Below are positions 11,819 to 23,802 of a stretch of 64,000 nt of DNA, in pieces. The stretch's first letter is position 1; the number at the start of each line of letters is the position of its first letter. The DNA is from Cyathus striatus. Its lineage: Eukaryota > Basidiomycota > Agaricomycetes > Agaricales > Nidulariaceae. The stretch covers positions 3,100,001 to 3,164,000 of the forward strand of contig JAOVFP010000003.1 in assembly GCA_025738555.1 (NCBI GenBank), in the 5' to 3' direction. The translations under genes were made by a program, and so were the position numbers. The notes beneath the pieces were generated by a model. It was not told the origin of the DNA. It made no database searches and was given only the letters and a program-made list of their open reading frames with translations.

Positions 11819-13349
11819 ATGTCTACCGAACTCGTTGAGGCGTTGTATCGATTGAGGCTAGTCGCAGTGAGTTCTATGATTATTTGTACTGGCTTCGCAT
11901 TTCTAACTGATATATTGTAGTCATTTGATGGTCAGTTTAATCCTTTGTAGTTTTGGTTTGAGTAGTACAAAGTCGCTAATAATTGCGTAGTTGGAAGCTC
12001 GATGCTCTTCATATATGACATCTTTCTAACTCTGGGCTTAGAAATTGAACTTGTCTGGCGCTCAAAATGGACTTACATGACCGTCCTTTACCTTCTTCAG
12101 CGCTATCTACCGATCATAGATACGCTATGGTTGGTTCTACAGCGTGAGCACTCCTACTAACCTACTAACATCTCATTCAGTTCCTCATGTTCGTATAATT
12201 ATGCAGATCAGGTCGGTATAGGCCTTAGCAAAAGCGCGTGCCACCTCGTATATACGGCTAGCGGATGTCAGTGCTGAGTGGCATACCCACGTCATTTCGA
12301 TTATTCAATAAAGTTATACTTTTACCTTAGGGACATTCATTGTGGGGTTTATGACATCTGAAAGTATGTCTGTAAAAGTATTGGTTATTTTCGTTGAAGG
12401 TGGCTGACCTCTGGCTTGTAGTAATCCTCACCCTCCGCACATTTGCGATATGGAATCGCAATAAAATTCTTTTGGTTGGCCTTCCGATTTTCTTCATATG
12501 TTGTTGGGTGCCAGATATTATCTTCATGCATTTGTTCCTTGGGTCCATGGAATGTATGTTCTCGCGTACTATCGTTGTTTCTTCCGGTGCTCATAGCATT
12601 AGTCGGAGACCTACCGAGCCCAGCGTTCACCGGTTGCCTTGTAGTGAATGGTAGCTCGATTCTGGCAATGTGTTGGGTCGTATTAATGATATACGAAGCT
12701 GGTGTGTGTATTTCGACTTTATTTTATTGTACGTGCTAACCATGGGCTTCTAGGAATTGTTATATTAATTTTTATACCTGGTGTTGCAGCCTGTATGTCT
12801 GCAATTACAGTGCAACGTTCCTTGTCTTATCATCCCTACAGATAGATCTGGGGGAAATACAGAACTCTATAGAGTGGTATATCGTGACGGTCAGAGTTTA
12901 CATTTCTTTTCCGTTGATCACGATGCTTATCTTGAAGCGTAGGTGTTTTGTACTACGTCACCCTTCTCGGTATGTCTATATTTGATGATTTCGTCAGTCA
13001 TGACTGAACTCGTATTTAACAGCTCTATCGGCCCTCAATGTTGTTTTAATATTAACGTTACCAGTACGTCGTTCATCAATCCTTGGCTTAATGTTGGTTA
13101 ATATTCCCAAAGCGTGGCTATGTCAACCTCCTTTCATCGTTCGCAATATTCCTTTGGTCTTCTGCACATTCTCTCACTTCGGTTTTTAGTGTGGAACGCA
13201 TCCTACATTCTATTCTGACGAGCCGTGTTACTCTTCACTTGCGACAACACTGCCAGCCCCACCAAGAAAGATGGGATGGGCTGACCAATATGTCTTTGGA
13301 GAACAGGCCAGTGGGCTCAGCTGACGATCTTTCTGTGACCCCAATTTAA
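11819..13349 (+). CDS. DUF6533-domain multi-pass membrane protein
   Basis: The N-terminal region matches the DUF6533 family of basidiomycete membrane proteins: YDIFLTLGLEIELVW, then WTYMTVLYLLQRYLP, encoded across exons starting 11819, 11921 and 11991. Later exons carry LTLRTFAIWNRNK (near 12430), then IFFICCWVPDIIFMHLF, a stretch with GSSILAMCWVVLMIYEA, and WYIVTVRVYISFPLITM (near 12870). The last exon ends LSVTPI at 13347-13349. Several hydrophobic helices and no catalytic motif fit a seven-helix-like integral membrane protein of unknown function. Exon 2 is only 10 nt (11921-11930). Exons 1-3 are firm: 11819-11866, 11921-11930, 11991-12143. The segment 12144-12400 and the two introns after 12700 are not resolved exactly. 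A frame-disrupting change there cannot be excluded. Confidence 0.7.
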
Positions 13350-14070
13350 GCATCAGATATTGTATGTGCTAGTATGGAATTCTATATACATTCTGAAGCG
13401 CAGTTTGATGGCAGCCAGGAACAGTATTTCTTGAGTTAATTTTATCAATCAATCATTACAGCCCCGTGGAAGCATCAGGAGAACCTCTCGTGAACGACGC
13501 TCAAAGACTGGCTAGGTACTCAAGAGCCTCACAGTTAACAGCAGACAACAGCCACCGCTGGAAGTTTTTGTACGGCGCCGTGTGTATAGTCTAGCCTGAC
13601 GTCGGCACGCCACCCTGTAAGGCGGTGCTGTAATGCGAGTTGAGTTCGGGGCGCGTTAGAAGTTGGGCAGTAATCTTGTAGTCAAAGGGCTATTGACCAG
13701 GCTTCTGATGCTCAATATTATCAACAGTATGAGTTCGCCGGGATATCACTGTGCCGCAGCCATTCTACAATGTTGTAGTGAACAAGATAAGGCTTGTCAG
13801 TTGTAACTTTGGTGGGAGAGTTTGATGACAGCTGCCGGCTCGCCGATTATAGCGGTGATAAACCGCCACTGGCCCACGAGCTATTACTCTGCGAGTTGCC
13901 CACATGCTGTGTTCCAATTTTACTCTCTGGAGATAAAGCCAGGGGGGCATATATACTGGCTTCCTACGCTTCCCCACTTCTTCCACGCATGCTGGGGACG
14001 CCCCTTCTTCACTATGCTGTCTACTTCAGTTCCCGATCGCGAGGGCACATTCCTGGCCCCACCATCATCA
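13350..14070. other. Spacer and kinase promoter region
   Basis: No gene seen in the first 580 bases. A TATA-like sequence lies at 13949-13956 (see separate entry). An open frame continues upstream of the chosen kinase ATG to about 13822 but adds only unremarkable residues. Confidence 0.4.
13949..13956 (+). promoter_or_regulatory. Possible TATA box of the TKL-like kinase gene
   Basis: ATATATAC about 120 bases before the chosen ATG at 14071. The position fits transcription starting near 13980 and makes ATG 14071 a better start than the upstream ATG at 13825, which would precede the TATA box. Confidence 0.4.
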
Positions 14071-15459
14071 ATGAAGGAGGACAATTTCCGTCCACGCGAG
14101 CTAACCAATAAAGACTCCCTTCTTTCTTTACGACGCCCCTCTTTATTATCTGGGTTAACACCTAGAAGGCCCTCGCCACAGCTGTGCCTGCAGCTGTCTA
14201 TTCCCACTCCTTCTCTTGCCAGCGCACAATCTTCCAACGCTTCGGAGGAGTCCCCGGCTTTGGAAACGCCCATATCCGTCAGCTCACCTATCAGCGGCGT
14301 GGTAGACCTAACTCGTTCTGTGAAAACAATATCTCGAGAGCCTGTTGCGCAAGGTGGTCTTTCGGACATCTATCAGGGGGAATGGGAACGACAGAAGGAG
14401 GATGGAAGCGAGTCTGGTTCCATCAGAACTGATGTATGTTTTTAGAAAGTTATCACGTCTTGAGTATTCTGAACGTCCGTGGGCCGTATCAGGTTGCTAT
14501 AAAGTTGCTGCGCGTTCGCAACATGAAGGACCAAGAAGCCATCAGAACACGCAAAGTAAGCAGTATATTTTCCTGCAATGCTCGAGCAATGCGGTGCTAA
14601 TTTTACACAAGCGTTTAAACAGGGAGGTCTATGTCTGGCACCGACTGGAGCATCCAAACGTCGCGAAACTTTTTGGAACCTCGTACCATATGAGTGGTAG
14701 GCCAGCGATGGTTATGCAGTGGTATTCGAATGGGAATGCAGCAGCATATCTAGAACGGAAGGGAGACACTGTGGACCGGATGTCTCTCGTAAGTGTCATT
14801 GTTTTTACCCGGTCCCTAGCTTATAGTCGCCCCCATAGATTCTAGATGTCGCAAGGGGCCTCAACTACCTTCATACACACAATCCTCCCGTAATCCACGG
14901 GGATTTGAAGGGTGTAAGTAGTTGCCACCAAATTCATCCGAACAATTCTTACTGGCAACCTCCAGAACAACGTCCTCATCACAGATGAAGGTCGAGCCGT
15001 ACTCTCCGACTTCGGTCTCTCTCAGGTGCTTGATGACCTCGGGCACCCAACAGGCCTTACGCTTTCGCATCCCGATGCAGGACCATTGAGATGGCAGGCC
15101 CCCGAATTCATGGAAGAAGATGACCTAATACCTACACAGTTATCAGGGGACATCTGGTCCTTTGGGTGTACCGCATACGAGGTTAGTAAAGGGCCTTCGT
15201 GACTTCCATCATTGGCTTAACTTTGAGATAGTTCTTAACTGGCAACTTCCCTTATGCTCATCGCAACCGGGATGGACTCGTGTTCAAAGATATGCGGGAA
15301 GGAATCAAGCCCTGGGGTCCTATTGGAATGGAAGTGAAAAGTGTGCGCGACTGCAAAATGCGCGATCTCTTGGACAGCTGCTGGTGCTTCTGTCCTGAGC
15401 AGCGACCAACAATGGCGGAAGTTATTGTTCAACTGGAAAACATTTGTTCTGAAACCTAA
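14071..15459 (+). CDS. Serine/threonine kinase of the agaricomycete TKL type
   Basis: Six exons (14071-14433, 14493-14555, 14612-14788, 14839-14913, 14966-15181, 15232-15459) give 373 residues. Residues 1-90 are Ser/Pro-rich and probably disordered. The kinase domain follows in order: a glycine-loop-like QGGLSDIY, VAIKLL (ATP-anchoring Lys), LEHPNVAKLFG, the catalytic loop HGDLKGNN, SDFGLSQ (metal-binding DFG), LRWQAPEF (the APE motif), DIWSFGCTAYE and PEQRPTMAEV. All catalytic residues are present, so an active kinase is expected. HGDLKG in place of HRDLK is common in the large basidiomycete TKL kinase families. Substrate and pathway cannot be read from sequence. Every splice joint preserves frame. 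Confidence 0.85.
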
Positions 15460-16015
15460 ACTTTTGTATTTTAGTCTACTTAATAGCGTATAATCCCGTA
15501 CCTTACATAGTAAAAGTAATACTCCCGTGTACTAGTAGACTATAGCGGAGACAAACATAATAAAGTCCTGTGCTAATCAGACCTTTCGGAACGAAAGCAG
15601 GAGGAATGAAAGCAGGAAGAACGAACGTGTGCAAGAGCAATGGTCAGGAACCGGCACCGGGCAACCCAACGGCGACCGCTTCCGTATCGGAGGCTGAGAG
15701 CGTGAAGAAATCTCCGCGCATATAATTGACAGTGGTCTCGAAATACACACCTCTTGCTGATCCTTATCAGCACACGGTCATCATAAGTAAGAAGAGAGTT
15801 GAACGTTGGGATTTCAATTATGTATTAGACTATTACGTTAGTACCATATGTAAATATCGCAAGGAATGTATTATAGCCCTTTCCCCCGAGATGGCAGCGA
15901 AACCGGCCACTCTAACCAAGCAAAGTACAGCAGCCGGTTACTCCGCACAGTCCAAATTGATACAATAACATCGACCGATGAAAAAGTTTCACTTTGGTCT
16001 TTCCCCTCACGGGCC
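15460..16015. other. Convergent spacer between kinase and MRH4
   Basis: The two flanking genes converge here. The 556 bases hold their 3' ends. A purine-rich direct repeat (GAACGAAAGCAGG and relatives) lies near 15590-15640. No gene seen. Confidence 0.4.
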
Positions 16016-18596
16016 TCAGCGCATTGTCTGTCTAACCCTCTTCCTCACGTCCTTAGCACGGTCGCTACCTCTACCCTTGCCCTTCCCAAATATAATCACC
16101 TTCCCAACGTTCCCAGCGCGTCCACTACGTCCAGCCCGATGGAGGAAATCAATCATATTCCTTGGCTCGTCAATAATGAAAACATGCTTAATCTCCGGTG
16201 CAAAGTCGAGACCACGAGACAAAAGCGACGTCGTAAGAAGAACATAAGGCTCCTTCGCAGGGTCGGACGCCAACACAGTCGCATCCGACGGCGAATGTAG
16301 AAGAGGCTTCAAGAACGTCTTGAATGGTTTATTCGAGCCGCGCATGCGCTCGCCGCCTTCTCCTGAAGTCATCTTGATGCACATCATCTTGTGCTCTTCG
16401 AGGTACTTGCCCAGCTCGATGACCTTGGTGCTCTTGTTGGCGAAGACGAGCACCTTGGAGAGCTGGATCTTTTCGTTCGGGACACCCTCGGCTCTCTGCC
16501 TTATGGAGTCTTCCTTCCAAACTTGACGGATCCGGCGCTCGACGTCTGCGAACTTATTTCCGCCGGTCCAGTCGACGTATTCGGTGGTGAGTGTTTTGGG
16601 AAGTTTGTGTAGGTTAGGGGAGGTGAGGCGCGTCAGTGTAGGGTGGTAAGTGTTCAAGTGGGAGATTAGGGCCGAGGGTATGGTGGCAGACGTGAGGAGG
16701 AGATGGAAGGGGTAGTTGATCGGATTGGGTGTTGTAGAAGACGGAGTTGCAAGGATAGTCGATGCTGAGAGCGCGTCGGGAAGAGGGGCACCGCGAGCAC
16801 GGGCAACATCAGATAGGAAATTCAGCGTCTGCTCCTTGAAATCAGGATCTGAAGAATGAATGACAAATGCATCAGCAGTTATAGAGCAATGCCACAGCAT
16901 AAGCACTCACCGAACAAGATATCTGCCTCATCAACCACAACCCAGTCAACCTTCTCAAGACCCATCTCTGGCTGTCCCATCCGAACTTTCCTGTGTATAG
17001 GTATCATATCCCTTCCGCGCCTAAGTTTCCTCTCGTCCTGATCCCAAGAATTGGGATCAACTTGAACATGATTCCATCCAACCCCACGAACCATCTCCAA
17101 CAGCTTCGCAGGGGTACCTACGACCATATCAACGGGGAAGATTTTATGGTCTGTCTTCTCGAAAACGCCCTCAGCAACCTCGGTGGAGTCGAAGGCGCGC
17201 TTCATGCTCCGTGAGCTCATCTTGCGGTCGGGGTTCATCACATCGAGTTCAGATGAACCTCTTGACTTTGTATTTTCCCTCGACGCACAAAGAACGCGAA
17301 GCTTGACGTGGTGCAAGAGGGATTTAGCGAACACAGAGAGTTGACGAGCAAGCTCATGGGTAGGCGCGAGAACTATCGCACGGGGGTTGAGAGCGAGCTC
17401 TTTCTCTGCCTCGCCTTCTTTGGGTAAGATAGATGGGGGTGAAGTTCCTGGATACATCATCTCAGTCGTCTTGAGACTTTGTAGCACAGGGAGAAGGTAG
17501 GCGATACTCTTTCCCGAGCCAGTCTCAGATGCAAGAAGATACTGCTTCCATTTCCGCATGGAGTCCTCGTCACCCCTCTCCATCAGCTCCCTTTCAACCG
17601 TCTCGAGCACCCACTTGATGCTGAGTGCTTGGATTGCAGTGGGCTTTGCCCCGGCAGGGAGGAATTCCTGTAGTGATTGGAGCAGACCAGGAAGCAGAGG
17701 CGGGGACGTGAATTGAGTAGGGAGAGCGGGTTCTGTCGTAGATTTGCCTTTGCGGGGAGCGGACGTAGAATTGGAAACAAGGGAAGGCGGGTCGTAGAAT
17801 TCACTTGCAAGGGTATCTGGATTCCATCCCTCGTCTGAATATTCACTTCGAGCAGGACGGGGGAGCGATTCTGCTCTATCAGATCGAGCATATGAATCTC
17901 CCCTACCTGGGCGAGAATAAGAATCTTTTCTAGCAGAACGAGTATCCGGCCTAGCAGGACGAGAGTAAGAATCTTCCTTATCAAAACGAGATTCCGATCT
18001 AGCAGAGCGAGAGTACGACTCTTCACTAGCAGAATGGGATTCCGATCTAGCTAGGCGAAAGTAAGATTCCTCCCTAGCAAAATGAGACTCCGATCTCGCT
18101 GGGCGAGCGTAAGACTCCTCCCTAGCCGGACGAATATAATGTTCTGATTTAGCATCTCTAGTGTTAGATTCTTCTCGGATATTTCCTGCCCATTTACCAG
18201 AGCGGCTCATTCTGTCGCGGTCGCTCTTCCAGGTAGGGCGTGGTCTTCTTTCTGTGCGTCCGTCCGTTTCTTCTAGAGGAATCCCATGATGAGGAGCAGT
18301 GTCTCTGCTAAACTTTGAAGCTGTTTTGAGTTGCCCTTCCTCGGAGCCAGGGGTAAGGTCCTGAGCTAACTTTCGTCGAGACGTTGCTAGTGATTATACT
18401 GGTCAGTAACGGAGATCATCTACAAGTGGTAGTATAACGCACAAGCCCTTCCCCGCGCTAGCCCTTTCTTGCTCTTAAATGAGTCTTTTGAGAAGGAGCT
18501 CCATGAACGAAGTAAAGTGACCAGCTGCTCAGGCTGCCCAGGTTGGCAGCGACATAGCTGCGACGCTTTCGTCGACTTCGACAACAATATCGACAT
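16016..18596 (-). CDS. MRH4: Mitochondrial DEAD-box RNA helicase MRH4
   Basis: Three exons on the minus strand (18596-18443, 18386-16911, 16848-16016) give 820 residues. The first 51 residues are rich in Ser, Lys, Arg and Leu with almost no acids, a good mitochondrial presequence. Then come a 16-residue repeat region (about 132-233), a Q-motif-like KPTAIQ, ATP-binding TGSGKS (motif I, about 340-345), APTHELARQ, VVGTPAKL, VVDEADILFDPDF (DEAD at 537-540), SAT (597-599), and in the C-terminal lobe LLTTSLLSRGLDF and HRAGRSGRAG. DEAD followed by ILFDPDF is characteristic of the MRH4 group. In yeast, Mrh4 is a matrix helicase needed for large mitoribosomal subunit assembly. The start at 18596 was chosen because exon 1 keeps frame through the 18442-18387 intron and supplies the import signal. 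Confidence 0.9.
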
Positions 18597-19897
18597 AAGT
18601 AGAGCCTACTATTCCGCATTAGCGCAATACGACTCCCTAAAAAGAAAGACTCACCAGCAACTAAGGCTGCTTGTGGATGGGATGAATGAACACCGCCAGC
18701 AACGAACGACTCGGGACCAGGACGAAAATTCGTCGCGAAAGCACGTGATTGTGCAAGGTCGTGCGGTCACGCCCTAAAGCTGCTGCCAAACATGGGTACA
18801 TATCCAGTTTCAAACGCATCAACGGGTGTAACCGCGTTAAAACATACCTTTCGGACATCGATGCATCGCCGCCTCATGGTAAACCCACGCAGCTTGCCAT
18901 TTGAAGGCCAGGGAGGCATGCATCGTTCATTCATGCTTCATTCATGGAGCTAATCGCTTTTCTGGCCATCACTGATAGACGCACACACTCTCTGATCTAT
19001 TGTTCCAGACTTCATCTACTCGTCGGTTAGTCTATGAAGAACTGAAGGTCGACGGCTACGTTCATTGGATATTAAAAAATGACCCCAACGGCGATTTTAC
19101 TTGGAATCTCCGCAGTCTGCAGACTTGTTACGCTCAATATTCTTTTGACCGTAGTCGGCCGTTGCTCTGGGTCATTTTTCTATGTCAACTTGAAGCAGTC
19201 TTCCTGGAGTACCATGTACGTGTCAGCTGGTTTCATATAGTACGATCGACTATGCTTATTATGTTCAAGAACCGATCGCCGACTATTCTCTGTCGCAAAA
19301 TACGCGATTCCATATTTTGTTACCGCTGAGACACTGATTCTAACCAGATTGTTATCCAATCTCCCCCATATATATGTCCACAAGAAAGGATATACCGAAA
19401 CATAGGCATAAAATCGACTAGCTGGCACCTGTATCACGGGATGATTCTTACGATAACGCGCTTCATCTTTATCCTAACATGAGGCTGCTCCTTTCCTGGT
19501 GGTAGTCAGGTTAGCGCGTCTCAAACCAACTCGCTGTGCCAAAATTAAGCCACCTGCACAGCGATATCGTCATTTTCTCGCCATGTGTTCTCTCGGCAGC
19601 AGGATCATTTCAAACTCATCACCTACATCCGATAGTTCTCGTGCGTCAGGATAGGGATAGAAAGGGATTGACACCCAGTCAAACTTCTGGCGATCAGATC
19701 ATTGCTTTGATAGCATAGGGCTTCCTGTGCACGATGTGATATCGAGTACCCGGCTTCTTCACGATCACCTGTTTGTGGTATTTCTCTTTTACTTCTCTAT
19801 CCACATCAGTCTGATACGCCTACAATCGGAAGGTATATATTCCACCCCACCAGGACCAAGATTCTCACTTGAACAAAGTACCCCTTCTCCCAGCGCC
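18597..19897. other. Divergent intergenic region
   Basis: It lies between the starts of MRH4 (minus) and the terpene cyclase (plus), so it holds both promoters. Short open frames (19000-19329, 19536-19718) show nothing recognisable. Confidence 0.4.
19834..19840 (+). promoter_or_regulatory. Possible TATA box of the terpene cyclase gene
   Basis: TATATAT about 60 bases upstream of the ATG at 19898. Confidence 0.4.
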
Positions 19898-20806
19898 ATG
19901 AAAGTTCCAGAACAATCGTCCGTCGCCCCCAAGCATTATTCTCACCTCCTTGCTGGCGTTCTCAATGCGATATGCGGGATCTCCTGGACGATAGCTTATG
20001 TCCTCTACGTCTTTCAAGCGCGCAAGGATAACAGTTATGGAATGCCCCTCACTGCTCTGATCTTCAACGTCACATGGGAGTTCGTATACACATTCATCTA
20101 CCGTTTAAACGGTATCGGTCGATATGTCCACTTCCCATGGGTATTTTTGGATGCGTACGTCTTTGGAGTTGTATTCCCCCCGATATTTATGGCTCACAGC
20201 TACGAATCAGATTCCTTGTATCTGAGACATTGAAGCATGCACCTAAAGAATGGGCTGAGACTAGTCCGCTCGTTGCCAATCACTTTTCGACGTTCTTTTC
20301 GATTGCCTCGCTTCTCGCATTAACAGCGCAATGGACATTCGCTCATCAGTTCTCTCGGACAAATGCGAGCTTTTGGTCAGCATATGTGTGTCAGAACGTG
20401 AGTGGTCTCTGTGATGAGTAAGTTTAACACCTCCCTAAACGAGAGTTTCCGGTAGATTCTTTCATGGGGATCAATATGGATGTTGCTAGCGAGAGGCAAT
20501 GGTTCTGGTCACTCTATGGAGATATGGTGTGGCAAATTTTTACTTTACTGCTTTGAGAAACACTAACTTCTCGATCAAAGGTGGTGTAGGTTCATTGGGA
20601 GCTTAGCCGCGAACCTCAGATATCTCTATAGAGTGAACGTATGGCCACAGAAATATGGATTTCTTTCTGGAGCATTCTCTGTCTGGATCCTCTGGATGCC
20701 CTGCCTGGCCGACCTACTCTACCCCTTCGTCTATCAATTCGTTACCGAAAACAGAGAAACCTATTTCGCCGTAATTAATAATGTTACTTATGTAGGAACC
20801 ATGTAA
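19898..20806 (+). CDS. Pyr4/PaxB-type integral membrane terpene cyclase
   Basis: Four exons (19898-20154, 20211-20397, 20456-20526, 20581-20806) give 246 residues, the usual length of this family. It is a multi-pass protein with family landmarks: GMPLTALIFNVTWEFVYTF, LVSETLKHAP, WAETSPLVAN, SWGSIWMLL, RFIGSLAANLRYLYR and CLADLLYPF. The two acidic residues reported as catalytic in Pyr4 (Glu63 and Asp218) fall at Glu61 and Asp216 here. Pyr4-family enzymes protonate an epoxide or alkene of a prenylated substrate and cyclise it in the ER membrane, usually inside meroterpenoid or indole-diterpene clusters. None of the partners (prenyltransferase, FAD epoxidase, polyketide synthase) is present in this window. 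An upstream frame from 19727 is probably leader. The family call is strong, the substrate unknown. Confidence 0.85.
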
Positions 20807-21654
20807 AATCTCGTGTAAGCTTACCGGATTACTTCTTCTCGTGTACCACTTATGACAACTAGCATGTACTTAATTTTTACGCAATAAAAAGCTGTAACGT
20901 ATCGATGTGAATGTAATCAGAAAAGCGTTGGGTAATATCCCGCCCGAAATAACTTTAGGAACGCGAACTATGTACTGCGACGAGTTGCAGGACCTCAGTG
21001 AGGAGTGTTTTCTGTAATATTGTTACCTCGGAGGGTAGCTTGACAACCGGAACCCCTATCGGTAATGTAATTTCCGAAAAGCCGGTCTCTTCTGAAAAAC
21101 ATAGATCACACGTTGTGCGACTTCTCGAAAAAAATGAAGACAAATGTGGATTGACAGTGGAAGGAACGAGCTAACGAAATTTATAAATATCCGCTGGTTT
21201 TGATCATGCTTCGACAAGTGTGCGCAAGCCGTTTCTCGATGTCAGTTCTCCAAGAGTCCGATCATGTAGCCGAGGGTTACCGTGCTTTCCGTCGTCTTTT
21301 CCTCTACATATGTACTCAAGGTATAGAACCCGATGTAATATACTTAGCTATTATAATTTTTACTTCGCGATACGAGATTTCTTACTATTATATCAGTAAC
21401 TTTGTCGCTTCAAAGTTCAGGAGAAATAACTTACCTTCTAATGATGAAATATAAAACGTTACTAATAACTTCTTACTACTAGCGTTCCAGCGCCTCTGTC
21501 ATATTTATGATGGCAGCTGTCGTTTCTATACACATACTTATTTACAACTTGGGTCTAGTACTACTATATACCCACGTTCATGTGTTGATACAGCTGCTTC
21601 GACACATGAGCCCGTGAACCTGTACACAAAATGTCCAATAACGGAAAGAGCAGT
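20807..21654. other. Convergent spacer
   Basis: About 850 bases between the 3' ends of the cyclase and the rhodopsin-like gene. AT-rich, with no gene seen. Confidence 0.4.
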
Positions 21655-22941
21655 CTATACAGTTTTCCACGTGTTTGTTCGTTGGGGATATGACGAGCGC
21701 ATTGGCAAAGTATAGACAGAAGGAATCTTATCTAGAATACCTCCAATCCCGTCGGAGGACAACGAGGAGTTTGATGTTCCTTCGTCTGGGGCGCTGCTTG
21801 AAGAAGCTTGGGTGGATATTTCGGTGAACGTGACGTTCGTGAGGGACCATATCCTATTACTGCTGTTCCTGCTTCTAGTCTCAACAGTGCGCATACCTCG
21901 GACGTCGTCCGTTTCTATCTCAGTGACATCTGTCAGGATGCGGCCACGTTGGTATGCCCTGTAGAGATATGTGACAAGCACCAGCAAATTACAAACGACC
22001 ATTGAAGTTGCAGCCTAATATTCTTGCGTCGTTAATAGTTGGAGACAAATTTCAGAGATGAAAACTTACTTGAATATGTCCACTTATTGCTATCTCTTGT
22101 ACCTTATCAATATAAATATATATACAATGGGCTATGCTTGCGATGGTAGTAAGAAATCCGCACGCAAAAATGGCGATTATTAGCCGCCGATGATTCGAGC
22201 GCAGATTGGTTTTATAAAGCATGTATGCAGGAGAGAAAATAAGCCACACATCTGCAGCAACGTCCGCTATGCAAATATAAAGTGAATGATAAAATGAGAC
22301 AACCGACTTGTACATACTTGACAGTTCTAGTGTTGCGGTCCATCCAGGAGTTTTACAGTATGCAAGCTTCGCGAGGGACATTACTCCACAGCGAGAAAAT
22401 TTCTGGATGATTAATGCAATGCACATCAGAGTGAATACTGCGGAGACCATTTTGGCGCATCTTCGAAATATTCCTTCGGGTAATATTCTGACTATAGTAA
22501 CTGCGACGCTCAATCTTGCACACCTACGTCCTGTTAGATAAACGCCCTATGGACTTGCGTATTGTTCATTTACCATAAGACAATTGTGAACACAATTACG
22601 TGTGCCAGCCTCCAGAATACCACAAGATGTTGATTAGCACCTGCCGCGAGTTAACAATGCTGTGTGTAAATATAAAACGCGAAGTTCTCACTAGGAATCA
22701 GGTATCCAGTCATGTATAATATCCAGAATGGAATAATGAACACCAATCCTAAAAAAGCCCATAGATCGTCCCACCATAGTCTATGAACGTACTTCCGGTA
22801 ACTTAGTCTTAGTGCGGTAGATATCACTGCTATTGCGTGAAATACGCAGATCAGCACTGTAACATGGATCAAAGATTGTTAGAACGAAAAGATGAAGACT
22901 TTAAAACTCTCACCTTTTCCCGCTACAGTGTTTACAGGCAT
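21655..22941 (-). CDS. Fungal rhodopsin-like seven-helix membrane protein
   Basis: Six exons on the minus strand (22941-22914, 22856-22692, 22640-22574, 22523-22318, 22266-22070, 22014-21655) give 340 residues, all joints in frame. Successive hydrophobic helices include VLICVFHAIAVIS, WWDDLWAFLGLVFIIPFWIL, ARLSVAVTIVRI, MVSAVFTLMCIALIIQ, DVAADVWLIFSPAYML and MVVCNLLVLVTYLYR. The WWDD motif after helix 2, the ARLS helix and the DVAADVWL helix match the fungal 'rhodopsin domain' integral membrane family (Pfam PF20684-like). A Ser/Thr-rich cytosolic tail of about 100 residues follows. There is no retinal-binding Lys pattern that I can place, so this is not claimed as a light sensor; a receptor-like or unknown membrane role is more likely. 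The tiny first exon (9 codons) is supported by frame continuity only. Confidence 0.75.
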
Positions 22942-23802
22942 CCTTCTGAAGTTTCCTATGTCTCCTGCACCCAGAGAATTGCATTGGGGACCTATTTATG
23001 CCGCAAGGTTGACACGATGAATTCAGCCCTAGGAGAGCCGGAACGAACAGGAGGGTTTTCAGCCTTGGTTTTGTCGTAATCTCAATTTTATTGCCAACTT
23101 TGATCATCCCGGGACGTAAACAGGAAGTGGAGACATGGCCTCGCGTTATACGCATGTGAGATACTGAAAGCTTAATCCAATCAGGCGCAGTCATCAAACA
23201 CATGCGGCATTTTGACGTCGATCAGCCTCTTAGCTTCCGCTGAAGAAAACCAGCACGAGCACGGTTAATTCTTCTTTCTATCATAAATGGTGGCCTTTGA
23301 AATTAACTGGCGAGCAACTGATAAGAGCATGGTATGGTAGTGCTTGTCACATCGCGAGCGCTTCTATGAACGTTCGTAGCACTACTTTATCCGAGACTCC
23401 GAGACTCCGATTGGAACAGTGATAAACAACATCTTGTAAGCACCTTAGTCTGGCGCAAACTGCCTCGAGGCAGTCGAGGCCATCCCGAGTCCTTTATCTT
23501 TTTGCTTTCATCTGCACTCTCTCATCGCGCACTTCCGCCTTTTGTTTGACGAATGTTATGTATAATCGTCCATTTAAATCCCATAGCCCTATACTGTTCC
23601 TTCTACACGCGAAGTTGTGTGGGTAAGACGTTTAGTAAGCCTGTGCTTTGCACGATCGAATTTATGCTAACTCACTGGTTAGTGGCACACAGACGTTATA
23701 GCATTATATCTACAGTCTGACTCTTCATAAACACAAGAACATTTCATCTAAATCTGTGTGTGTCTCTATTTCCAAAATGACGCACGCCATTTACGTTGAT
23801 TT
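22942..23802. other. Spacer with no gene seen
   Basis: About 860 bases upstream of the rhodopsin-like gene. No recognisable coding signal on either strand. Confidence 0.4.

Noticed and set aside
13822..14070. Upstream extension of the TKL-like kinase reading frame to the ATG at 13825.
   Set aside because: A TATA-like sequence at 13949 lies downstream of that ATG, and the added residues are unremarkable, so ATG 14071 is preferred.
21655..22941. Light-sensing opsin function for the seven-helix protein.
   Set aside because: The family shares the 'rhodopsin' name in Pfam but I cannot place a retinal-binding lysine pattern, so no photoreceptor role is claimed.
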